A stretch of DNA of 11,144 nucleotides from DAOMOP01 sp035444405 (GCA_035444405.1 DAOMOP010000138.1:1-11144), one strand, 5' to 3'; shown: positions 1-5,546, counted from the first letter of the stretch. The notes: generated from the letters alone by a model not told the origin. Numbers and translations: made by a program.

Positions 1-124
1 CCAGATGACCGAGCAGCGGCGCGCCGAGCACCGCCACCGCGCCGACCGACGCGAGCGCGAGCGCGTAGTTGCGCCACTGCACGGATCCGCCCGGCACGGC
101 CGACCGATCAGGCTGCGGACTCAT
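1..124 (-). CDS. Partial membrane protein, N-terminus only (possible DUF4118/KdpD-like sensor)
   Basis: The gene starts at the ATG read from 124 and runs off the left edge after 41 codons without a stop. The visible part is a short polar N-tail of about 16 residues, then W-R-N-Y and a hydrophobic stretch (residues about 20-41) that looks like a first membrane helix ending in L-L-G-H-L. The pattern resembles the first helix of the DUF4118 membrane domain of KdpD-like sensor kinases, but 41 residues cannot prove it. It lies 88 bases beyond the rdgC stop on the same strand, so co-transcription is possible. No strong ribosome binding site is visible before the ATG. That this is a membrane protein start is likely; the family is a guess. 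Confidence 0.5.
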   Translation of the reverse strand, partial: MSPQPDRSAVPGGSVQWRNYALALASVGAVAVLGAPLLGHL

Positions 125-212
125 CCGCGCGAGGCGGCCATGCCGCAGCAAGCCGTCTCGATCCGTCGGCCGCCCGCCCCACGCGTGCCCCATCGGCACC
201 CATCACAGTACG

Positions 213-1148
213 CTATGCAGCCGCCGCCAGCGGCTGCTCGGCCTGCTGTGCCTGCAGCTCGCCGCCGAGCGCCTCGACCACCGCCGGCAGCAGCTCGCGC
301 AGCTCGCCGGTCATCAGCGCGAAGCCGGCGTCGAACAGCGCGCGCGCATCGTCCGCGCCGGCCTCGTCGAGCTTGTCCTTGACGACGTCGAGGAAGTCGA
401 GCCGCTTGATCTCGAGCTTGTCGGTCAGCACGAAGCTCACGCGCTCGTCGAAAGTCAGCGCGAGGCGGGTGGGCAGCTTGCCGGCCTCGAGGTGGCCGCG
501 CACCTCGTCGCCTTCGAGCGTGTGGCGCACGTAGCGCACCGCTGCCTTGTCCTCGCTCACCGAGCGCAGCTCGCAGTCCTGGTCGATCGTGAAGCCGGCC
601 GGCGCCTCGCCGCCGGCGAGCCAGTCGGCCATCGCGCCGGCCGGCGAGCGCTCGGTGCGCACGAGCGTGAGCGGCAGCGCGTCGAGCGTCTGGCGCAGTG
701 CCTCGAGCACGTCCTCGGCGCGCGCCTGGCTCGGCGCATCGATGCCGAGCCAGCCGTGCTCGGGGTCGATCCATGCGAACACCTTCTTGCGCCGCGTGAA
801 GGCGCGCGGCAGGAACTCCTGCATGACCTGCTCGCGCAGCTCCTTCATCTGCTTGCGGCCGGGCTTGTAGCCCTGCTGCGCGGCGAGCTCCTCGGCACGC
901 TCGTCGGCCTCCTGCCGGACCACCGACGACGGCAGCAGCCGCTGCTCGATGCCGAGCGCAATCAGCCACTGGCCGCCGACGCGATGCACGAGGAAGTCGT
1001 CGCCGGTCGGCGAGACCCAGCCGCGCGACTCCTGATCCTGGCTGCCGCAGGGCTGGAAGCGCCGGCGCGCGAGCTGCTCCTCGATCGTCTCGGCACCGAC
1101 GTTCCATGGCGCGGGCAGGCGGTAGAGCTGCAGATTCTTGAACCACAT
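213..1148 (-). CDS. rdgC: Recombination-associated protein RdgC
   Basis: The 311-residue product opens with MWFKNLQLYRL, the typical RdgC start (E. coli RdgC begins MLWFKNLMVYRL and is 303 residues long). Other RdgC-like stretches are G-W-V-S-P near residue 40, the Lys-rich segment around A-F-T-R-R-K-K-V-F-A-W-I-D, and F-V-L-T-D-K-L-E-I-K-R-L-D-F in the C-terminal half. RdgC is a nucleoid-associated, ring-forming dimer that binds double-stranded DNA without sequence specificity and limits RecA access; in Neisseria it affects pilin variation. The open frame extends upstream to 1247, but the start at 1148 is preferred because the family begins there and GGGGAT lies just upstream. It follows the DUF1857 gene by 73 bases, with a terminator-like hairpin between them. 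The Ala-rich C-terminal tail ends at TAG. Confidence 0.95.
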   Translation of the reverse strand: MWFKNLQLYRLPAPWNVGAETIEEQLARRRFQPCGSQDQESRGWVSPTGDDFLVHRVGGQWLIALGIEQRLLPSSVVRQEADERAEELAAQQGYKPGRKQMKELREQVMQEFLPRAFTRRKKVFAWIDPEHGWLGIDAPSQARAEDVLEALRQTLDALPLTLVRTERSPAGAMADWLAGGEAPAGFTIDQDCELRSVSEDKAAVRYVRHTLEGDEVRGHLEAGKLPTRLALTFDERVSFVLTDKLEIKRLDFLDVVKDKLDEAGADDARALFDAGFALMTGELRELLPAVVEALGGELQAQQAEQPLAAAA

Positions 1149-1175
1149 GTGAATATCCCCGGAAGATGAAAGCGC

Positions 1176-1197
1176 GAAAAGCCCGGCCGGGCCTTCC
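1176..1197 (-). terminator. GC hairpin with T tail between the DUF1857 gene and rdgC
   Basis: Read on the minus strand, GCCC (1192-1189) and GGGC (1184-1181) enclose the loop GGCC. The stem can extend by A-T and G-T pairs into AAG (1195-1193) and TTTT (1180-1177). This is the usual shape of an intrinsic terminator, and the A-run on the other side could make it work both ways. It ends only 27 bases before the rdgC ATG, which leaves almost no room for a separate rdgC promoter. Partial termination or attenuation is therefore more likely than complete separation of the two genes. Confidence 0.5.
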
Positions 1198-1221
1198 GCA
1201 GACGAAGACTGAAGTGCAGGC

Positions 1222-1692
1222 CTACTGCAGGCGGGTCGACTCGGCAAGCATGCGAATCACGCGCACCGTATCGATGTCCGATTCATGGTAGGCGGCCTTG
1301 ACGAACTCGGCATACGCACCGTCCGGATCGAGCGTGCCTTCCGGCAGCGTGGTGCGATAGACGAAGCGCAGCACCAGCGCTTGCGGCTCGGGCTCCTCGA
1401 TCGTGATCGTCAACCGCCCGCCGGCGTGCTCGTCGGTGCGCTCGGACTCGAAGCTGACCGATTCCATCGGCGTGAGCTCGACGCGGTCGCGAATCAGCAC
1501 CTTGCCGAACTGCAGGTCGCGCACCAGCACGTTGTCGCTGCGCTCGACGATCGTGCACGACTCGAGTCCGGGCAGGAACGGCCGCGGATTCTCGGCTCGG
1601 CACAACAGCCCGAACCACAGCTCCTCGCGCGACAGGTCGGCGATCAGTGGATTGGCCGGCTCGTTGACGATCACCAGATGCTCGAACTTCAA
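1222..1692 (-). CDS. DUF1857 family protein (SRPBCC/START-like fold)
   Basis: The 156-residue product begins MKFEHLVIVNEP and continues with L-S-R-E-E-L-W-F-G-L-L-C-R-A-E-N-P and F-L-P-G-L-E-S-C, a pattern characteristic of the DUF1857 (AtaL-like) branch of the SRPBCC superfamily. These are small helix-grip proteins with a hydrophobic cavity; the bacterial members have no established substrate. No signal peptide or membrane segment is visible, so it is probably cytoplasmic. The start is TTG at 1692, chosen because family members begin M-K-F-E-H and because GGAGG (1703-1699 on this strand) lies six bases upstream. The nearest ATG, at 1708, is in a different frame. It is upstream of rdgC on the same strand, but a terminator-like hairpin separates them. 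The family assignment is from memory of the motif; the function is unknown. Confidence 0.85.
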   Translation of the reverse strand: MKFEHLVIVNEPANPLIADLSREELWFGLLCRAENPRPFLPGLESCTIVERSDNVLVRDLQFGKVLIRDRVELTPMESVSFESERTDEHAGGRLTITIEEPEPQALVLRFVYRTTLPEGTLDPDGAYAEFVKAAYHESDIDTVRVIRMLAESTRLQ

Positions 1693-1698
1693 AACCCG

Positions 1699-1703
1699 CC
1701 TCC
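1699..1703 (-). promoter_or_regulatory. Shine-Dalgarno sequence fixing the TTG start of the DUF1857 gene
   Basis: GGAGG on the minus strand is six bases from TTG at 1692. It supports this non-ATG start over alternatives in other frames. Confidence 0.6.
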
Positions 1704-1798
1704 GACATGACGGCTACCAGTGTAGCAGAACGCCAGGAGCGCTGTCCGCGCCGGGTGGCGGCGCGCGCGAACGGCGCACACGCACTTGTTCTGTTTGT

Positions 1799-1822
1799 TG
1801 TTTACTTGAATAACAGTAAACA
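1799..1822. promoter_or_regulatory. Inverted repeat, possible operator
   Basis: TGTTTACT (1799-1806) and AGTAAACA (1815-1822) are perfect reverse complements separated by eight bases (TGAATAAC). The site lies between divergent genes in an A+T-richer stretch, as operators for dimeric regulators often do. It has no T tail and little G+C, so it is unlikely to be a terminator. The binding protein is unknown. Confidence 0.45.
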
Positions 1823-1965
1823 TGGTGTACGCCGCCATCCTGTGGAGAATGTCATAATGGTTCAATCGTTCAATGACTTGAGGCACGTGCAAAGCGGTGC
1901 ACAAGCGTGTTTCCAGCGTGTGCGACGATTGTGACTGCTTCCTGCGCGGTCCGTCGATCGGCCCT

Positions 1966-1974
1966 TTATCCACA
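1966..1974 (+). promoter_or_regulatory. Perfect DnaA box match TTATCCACA
   Basis: The nine bases equal the consensus DnaA box. It lies 136 bases upstream of the rsuA start and overlaps the left arm of a CACAAAC/GTTTGTG inverted repeat. A weaker copy, TGTGGAGAA (one mismatch, opposite strand), is at 1841-1849. Binding by DnaA is inferred only. Confidence 0.45.
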
Positions 1975-2110
1975 AACGTCGCACGGCCGATACCCAGGTT
2001 TGTGCACGCTGGCCGCTATCGGCGCTAACATCGCTTTCCGAGCGTTCTCGTCTCCCCTTGCCTTCTCCGACTCGACGCAGCCGAAGACTTCCCGAGCGAA
2101 CCCGTTTCCG

Positions 2111-2830
2111 ATGAAGACCGAACGCCTTCTGCAATCCCAGGGTTTCGGCAGCCGCAAGGAATGCCGGGCGATGATCCGTGCCGGCCTGCTGTCCATCGAC
2201 GGCGAGCCGATCGACGATCCGCATGCCGAAATCGACCCGGCCGGGCTCGAGTTCGCCGTCGATGGCGAGAGCTGGCAGTACCGCGACAAGGCTTATGTGA
2301 TGCTGCACAAGCCGGCCGACCATGAGTGCTCGCACAAGCCGCAGTTTCATCCGTCGGTGTTCGCACTGCTGCCGCCGCAGCTGGTGCGGCGCGACGTGCA
2401 GTGCGTCGGGCGGCTCGATCACGACACGACCGGCTTGCTGCTGCTCTCGGACGATGGCCAGTTCATTCACGTCTGGAGCTCGGGCAAGAAGCGCATACCG
2501 AAGACCTACCAGGTCACCACGCGCCATGCCGTGACCGACGCGATGCTCACGGCGCTGCACGACGGCGTGCAGCTGCACGACGAACCCGCACCGATCAGCG
2601 CCTTCGCCTGCGTGCAGACCGGCCCGTGTTCGCTGAGCCTGACCGTCACCGAAGGCAAGTACCATCAAGTCAAGCGCATGATCGCCGCGGCAGGCAACCG
2701 CGTCGAAGCCCTGCACCGCTCGCGCATCGGCGGCCTCGAGCTGCCGACCGATGTGGCTGCGGGCGAGTGGCGCTGGCTCGAACGTGCCGACCTCGAGCGG
2801 CTGGGCGAATTCGAACGCGAGGCGGACTGA
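2111..2830 (+). CDS. rsuA: 16S rRNA pseudouridine(516) synthase, RsuA type
   Basis: The 239-residue product has an N-terminal S4 RNA-binding domain (about residues 1-45, with S-R-K-E-C-R-A-M-I-R and L-L-S-I-D-G-E-P-I) and a catalytic domain with G-R-L-D-H-D-T-T-G-L-L-L-L. Asp103 in that motif corresponds to the catalytic aspartate of the RsuA/RluB/E/F family. K-T-Y-Q-V-T and E-G-K-Y-H-Q-V-K-R-M-I-A-A-A-G-N-R-V are further family signatures. E. coli RsuA is 231 residues and makes pseudouridine 516 in 16S rRNA during 30S assembly. H-R-S-R-I-G-G-L-E-L near the C-terminus fits RsuA better than RluB. The ATG at 2111 is chosen because the S4 domain begins there, although the frame is open back to 1907. 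No strong ribosome binding site is visible. RluE/F-like specificity is the main alternative. Confidence 0.9.
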   Translation: MKTERLLQSQGFGSRKECRAMIRAGLLSIDGEPIDDPHAEIDPAGLEFAVDGESWQYRDKAYVMLHKPADHECSHKPQFHPSVFALLPPQLVRRDVQCVGRLDHDTTGLLLLSDDGQFIHVWSSGKKRIPKTYQVTTRHAVTDAMLTALHDGVQLHDEPAPISAFACVQTGPCSLSLTVTEGKYHQVKRMIAAAGNRVEALHRSRIGGLELPTDVAAGEWRWLERADLERLGEFEREAD

Positions 2831-2969
2831 ATCGATGGCTTGCATCGCCGTTGCTCGCTCGTAGCCGAGGCGTCCCGCATCGAGCACACAGGTGTCGCGT
2901 CGCAGCACTTCGGGTTTTCATTGTTGTTGTTCATTTAAAAGACAAATACGTTAACAGTGCCTGCATTTC

Positions 2970-2978
2970 TGTGGATAA
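2970..2978 (-). promoter_or_regulatory. Perfect DnaA box match on the minus strand
   Basis: TGTGGATAA is the exact complement of TTATCCACA. It lies just right of an A+T-rich stretch (2915-2956) in the rsuA-earP intergenic region. Two further matches follow: TTTTCCACA (3095-3103, one mismatch, plus strand) and another perfect box inside earP at 3204-3212. Confidence 0.45.
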
Positions 2979-2996
2979 GTCGATGAATGCCACGGC

Positions 2997-3016
2997 CCGG
3001 TGCGCATTTGCACCGG
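2997..3016. repeat. Perfect seven-base inverted repeat (hairpin)
   Basis: CCGGTGC (2997-3003) and GCACCGG (3010-3016) flank the six-base loop GCATTT. No T run follows, so it is not a typical terminator. It could be an operator or part of the earP leader RNA. Confidence 0.45.
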
Positions 3017-3094
3017 TATAAGGCCGTAGATAACAGTTGTCGACGCCTGTGCGGCGATTGTGTCCGCTTTTCCCGCAAGTGCACAGAAAGTCCT

Positions 3095-3103
3095 TTTTCC
3101 ACA
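3095..3103 (+). promoter_or_regulatory. DnaA box with one mismatch
   Basis: TTTTCCACA differs from TTATCCACA at the third base. It lies 41 bases upstream of the earP start and belongs to the cluster of DnaA-box matches between 1841 and 3212. Confidence 0.3.
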
Positions 3104-3144
3104 AAGCCTTCACAGACGGCGAACAGTCTTATCCGAGATTTTCG

Positions 3145-4285
3145 ATGCGCACGCACGAGTCTTCGAACGCGCCGCCGGTCCGCTGGGACATCTTCTGCCG
3201 CGTTGTGGATAACCTCGGGGATATCGGCGTGTGCTGGCGGCTTGCGCGCCAGCTCGTGCGCGATCACGGCCGGGTTCTGCGGCTGTGGATCGACGATCTG
3301 GATGCGCTGCGGCGCGTCTGTCCGCAAGCGCCGGCCGGCACCGAGGTCACGGTCGAAGGGGTCGCGGTGCGGCGCTGGAGCGAGCCGCTCGCGTTCGGCG
3401 ACGTCGCCGATGTCGTCGTCGAAGCGTTCGCGTGCGACCCGCCCGAGCCCTACCTGCGGGCGATGGCGGCGCGCACGCCGGCGCCGCTGTGGATCAATCT
3501 CGAGTATCTGTCGGCCGAAGCGTGGGTGGGCGACTGGCACCGCATGCGCTCCCCGCATCCGCGCCTGCCGCTGGTCAAGCATTTCTTCTTTCCGGGCTTC
3601 GAGGCGCGTACCGGCGGATTGTTGCGCGAGTCGGGCCTGCTGGATGCGCGTGACGCGTTCCGCGCCGATCCGCATGCACGCGCGGCACTGTTCGAACGGC
3701 TCGGGCTTGCCGACGCGCCACCCGGCGCGCTGCGCGTATCGCTGTTCGCCTACGGCCAGCCGGGGCTGGTCGAGCTGATGGNNNNNNNNNNNNNNNNNNN
3801 NNNNNNNNNNNNNNNNNNNTCTTCGGCGACGCGGCGCTGTCGGTCGGGACCTGTCGCAGCACCGGGCGGCTCACCGTGCGTGTCCTGCCCTTCGTCGGCC
3901 AGGACGACTACGATCGGCTGCTGTGGTCGTGCGAGCTCAATTTCGTGCGCGGCGAGGATTCGTTCGTGCGCGCGCAGTGGGCCGCCCGGCCGTTCGTGTG
4001 GCAGATCTATCCGCAGCACGACGCGGCCCATCTGGCCAAGCTCGAAGCCTTTCTGACCCGCTTTGCCGCCGGCCTGCACGAGCCCGCGGCGACCGCCTTG
4101 CGCACGTTCTGGCAGGCCTGGAATCGCGACGATGCCCTGGCGGGCGAGGCGCCGCGGGCTGGTCGGGTTTCGCCGCGGCCCTGCCGTCGCTCGAGGCGCG
4201 TGCGCGCGACTGGGCCGCCGCGCTGGCCGCTCGCGACGATCTTGCGACAGCCCTGGTGAAATTTTCTGAGCTTTCAGTAGAATAA
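3145..4285 (+). CDS. earP: EF-P arginine rhamnosyltransferase EarP (scaffold gap and frameshift)
   Basis: EarP (formerly DUF2331) transfers rhamnose from dTDP-L-rhamnose to Arg32 of EF-P. The N-terminal part shows F-C-R-V-V-D-N-L-G-D-I-G-V-C-W-R-L-A, with Asp22 and Asp26 matching the family's essential aspartates. After the gap, V-L-P-F-V-G-Q-D-D-Y-D-R-L-L-W and N-F-V-R-G-E-D-S-F-V-R-A-Q-W (R-G-E-D at 3948-3959) form the sugar-nucleotide site. The start at 3145 is chosen because the conserved N-terminus begins soon after. The frame changes across the N run, which only means the true gap length is not 38. A second change near 4156-4158 (GGG) needs one added base. With an extra G the protein continues G-W-S-G-F-A-A-A-L-P-S-L and ends F-S-E-L-S-V-E at 4285. 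The total is about 380 residues, the usual family length. The gene is 59 bases before efp, its substrate gene. A real inactivating mutation cannot be excluded, but a base-calling error is more likely. Confidence 0.9.
3782..3819. other. Assembly gap of 38 N inside earP
   Basis: A run of N breaks the earP coding sequence. The reading frame on the right is offset from the left by an amount that requires a true gap length divisible by three, for example 39, if the gene is intact here. Confidence 0.99.
4278..4283 (+). promoter_or_regulatory. Possible -10 element for efp
   Basis: TAGAAT, five of six bases matching TATAAT, overlaps the end of earP and lies 62 bases before the efp ATG in a locally A+T-rich stretch. 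The best -35 candidate (TGGTGA, 4254-4259, 18 bases away) is poor, so the call is weak. Confidence 0.3.
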
Positions 4286-4300
4286 AGGGTTTTTCAAAAT

Positions 4301-4323
4301 ACGGCGGTAAGCGTGCCGCCCGT
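4301..4323 (+). other. Hairpin in the efp leader
   Basis: ACGGCGG (4301-4307) can pair with CCGCCCGT (4316-4323) with one bulged C and an eight-base loop. It lies 11 bases before AGGAAA (4335-4340), the ribosome binding site of efp. A regulatory role is speculative. Confidence 0.35.
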
Positions 4324-4344
4324 CTAGACTCATCAGGAAACAGC

Positions 4345-4902
4345 ATGAAGACCGCACAGGAACTCCGCTCCGGCAACGTGATCATGGTCGGCAACGACCC
4401 GTTGGTGGTGCAAAAGACCGAATACAACAAGTCCGGCCGCAATGCCGCCGTGGTCAAGATGAAGCTCAAGAACCTGCTCAACGGCAGCGCTTCGGAGTCC
4501 GTCTACAAGGCCGACGACAAGTTCGAGATCGTCGTGCTCGACCGCAAGGAAGTCACCTTCTCCTACTTCGCCGATCCGATGTACGTGTTCATGGACTCCG
4601 AGTACAACCAGTACGAGGTCGAGGCCGAGAACATGACCGACGCGCTGAAGTACCTCGAGGACGGCCTCACCTGCGAAGTCGTGTTCTACAACGGCAAGGC
4701 GATCTCGGTCGAGCTGCCGAACTCGGTCGTGCGCGAAGTCACCTACACCGAGCCGGCCGTCAAGGGCGATACCTCCGGCAAGGTGCTCAAGCCGGCGAAG
4801 ATCGCGACCGGCTTCGAGCTGATGGTGCCGGCCTTCGTCGAGATCGGCGACAAGATCGAGATCGACACGCGCACCGACGAATACCGCAACCGCGTCAAGT
4901 AA
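4345..4902 (+). CDS. efp: Translation elongation factor P
   Basis: The 185-residue protein matches EF-P over its whole length. It has an N-terminal KOW-like domain (about 1-63), a central OB domain (about 66-127, with F-S-Y-F-A-D-P-M-Y-V-F-M-D and Y-N-Q-Y-E-V), and a C-terminal OB domain ending K-I-E-I-D-T-R-T-D-E-Y-R-N-R-V-K. EF-P binds stalled ribosomes between the P and E sites and relieves arrest at consecutive prolines. The tip of domain I reads N-K-S-G-R-N, placing arginine at position 32 (codon 4438-4440). This is the residue rhamnosylated by EarP; the lysine-type EF-P modified by EpmA/EpmB has lysine there. AGGAAA at 4335-4340 precedes the ATG at normal spacing. The neighbouring earP gene provides the modifying enzyme. 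Confidence 0.98.
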   Translation: MKTAQELRSGNVIMVGNDPLVVQKTEYNKSGRNAAVVKMKLKNLLNGSASESVYKADDKFEIVVLDRKEVTFSYFADPMYVFMDSEYNQYEVEAENMTDALKYLEDGLTCEVVFYNGKAISVELPNSVVREVTYTEPAVKGDTSGKVLKPAKIATGFELMVPAFVEIGDKIEIDTRTDEYRNRVK

Positions 4903-4934
4903 TCGGCCGGCGCGCGTGTCGCGCAGGCAGGCAG

Positions 4935-4961
4935 GAGCCCGCTCAGGCGGGTTCTTGCGTT
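4935..4961 (+). terminator. Probable intrinsic terminator after efp
   Basis: GAGCCCGC (4935-4942) pairs with GCGGGTTC (4947-4954), with one G-T pair and the four-base loop TCAG. The following TTGCGTT is only moderately T-rich. The position, 32 bases after the efp stop, supports the call. Confidence 0.65.
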
Positions 4962-4962
4962 A

Positions 4963-4991
4963 ACTGTGTCGAATATGCAACACAGTGTTGC
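4963..4991. promoter_or_regulatory. Overlapping palindromes upstream of the lipoprotein gene
   Basis: ACTGTGT (4963-4969) and ACACAGT (4980-4986) form a perfect inverted repeat with a ten-base spacer. GCAACAC (4977-4983) and GTGTTGC (4985-4991) form a second perfect 15-base palindrome around A4984. The two overlap and share the ACACAGT core, so they could compete as alternative structures or form one operator. They lie about 85 bases before the lipoprotein start. TTGATT (5009-5014) and TAGGGT (5031-5036) are a weak promoter pair just downstream. Confidence 0.45.
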
Positions 4992-5075
4992 GTGAAAGCC
5001 AATCGTTGTTGATTTTTTCGCTGAGAGGGATAGGGTATCGATTACGGAACCACATCCCCTTCAGAGGTATAAAGA

Positions 5076-5546
5076 ATGAAAATCGTGGCGGTCGCGGTGA
5101 CCGCTTCGTTGAGCCTGTCGCTCGCAGGCTGCGCACTCGACAACAAGAGCCCGGACGGCGGTGGTGCTGCCGCCGATGCCACGGCGCCGCAGCGTTCTGC
5201 GGCTGTCGCGCTGCAGCCGACCGTGGTCGCGGCAGACGTCTCGCCACAAGCGGTGCCTGACCAGGTCGGGCCGTCACAGGCGGTGGTCGGCGAAGCCGCC
5301 GCCGCACCCCGCGCCGCTGACGCGGATGTGCGCGATGCAAAGGAAGCCGCCGAGGAAGCGGCGCGCAAGATCTTCGATGCCGGCGTGCGCGCCGCGACCA
5401 AGATCAAGGAGGTCGGCCTCGGTGCGGTGCAGGCGGTGCGTGAAGCGGGCGACGACGATGGCCGCGCGCAGGGCGAGCATGCACGGCTCGACCGCGAGCT
5501 CGTCGCCGGCGACGAGGCGGCCGCAGCCGAATCGGGCGAAGACTGA
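5076..5546 (+). CDS. Small Ala/Glu-rich lipoprotein, function unknown
   Basis: The 156-residue product has a lipoprotein signal: M-K-I, a hydrophobic core, and the lipobox L-A-G-C, with Cys19 as the lipidation site. Alanine after the cysteine suggests sorting to the outer membrane by the Lol system. Residues about 20-80 are low-complexity and rich in Ala, Val, Pro and Gln, with no clear fold. Residues about 81-123 form a probable amphipathic helix (D-V-R-D-A-K-E-A-A-E-E-A-A-R-K), and the tail is acidic (E-S-G-E-D). AGAGG at 5063-5067 lies eight bases before the ATG. The gene stands alone between the efp terminator and a convergent small gene. No domain was recognised. Because composition is biased, coding status rests on the signal peptide, ribosome binding site and open frame. 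Confidence 0.8.
   Translation: MKIVAVAVTASLSLSLAGCALDNKSPDGGGAAADATAPQRSAAVALQPTVVAADVSPQAVPDQVGPSQAVVGEAAAAPRAADADVRDAKEAAEEAARKIFDAGVRAATKIKEVGLGAVQAVREAGDDDGRAQGEHARLDRELVAGDEAAAAESGED

Larger units (their letters stand above)
1693..2110. other. 418-bp divergent intergenic region before rsuA
   Basis: This region separates the minus-strand DUF1857 gene from rsuA. Its central part (about 1785-1980) is clearly richer in A and T than the surrounding genes. It holds an inverted repeat at 1799-1822, a one-mismatch DnaA box at 1841-1849, a tandem eight-base repeat beginning GTTCAAT at 1860-1875, an eight-base palindrome GCACGTGC at 1883-1890, a perfect DnaA box at 1966-1974, and an inverted repeat CACAAAC/GTTTGTG at 1971-2004. 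CATAAT at 1853-1858 could be a -10 element, but no convincing -35 is seen. No convincing coding region or RNA gene was recognised. Confidence 0.6.
2831..3144. other. 314-bp intergenic region between rsuA and earP
   Basis: The start holds a weak five-base hairpin (CGATG/CATCG, 2833-2847) without a T tail. A clearly A+T-rich stretch follows (about 2915-2956). After it come a perfect DnaA box on the minus strand (2970-2978), a perfect seven-base hairpin (2997-3016), TATAAG at 3017-3022 that could be a -10 element, and a one-mismatch DnaA box (3095-3103). No convincing gene is present. It probably carries the earP promoter, but no promoter could be fixed. Confidence 0.55.

Noticed and set aside
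121..1146. Minus-strand open frame of 341 codons overlapping rdgC in another frame
   Set aside because: Its translation is almost only Arg, Ala and Gly runs, which is typical of a shadow frame.
69..1169. Long plus-strand open frame of 366 codons across the rdgC region
   Set aside because: It is antisense to rdgC, whose protein is clearly recognisable. Long empty frames opposite genes are common in G+C-rich DNA.
1907..2110. N-terminal extension of rsuA starting at 1907
   Set aside because: The S4 domain begins at the ATG at 2111. The extra 68 residues have no family counterpart and cover the regulatory region.
2833..2847. CGATG/CATCG hairpin after rsuA as a terminator
   Set aside because: The stem has only five pairs and no T tract follows.
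1862..2908. Minus-strand open frame of 348 codons opposite rsuA
   Set aside because: It lies antisense to rsuA, matches no family I recognise, and its Arg/Ala-rich content fits a shadow frame.
3037..3144. N-terminal extension of earP starting at 3037
   Set aside because: The family starts shortly before the F-C-R-V-V-D-N motif. The upstream sequence contains DnaA-box-like intergenic DNA.
1841..3212. Chromosomal or plasmid replication origin
   Set aside because: Box clustering is suggestive, but no dnaA, dnaN, rpmH, repA or parAB genes are nearby, and one perfect box lies in conserved earP codons. It was kept only as a DnaA-box finding.
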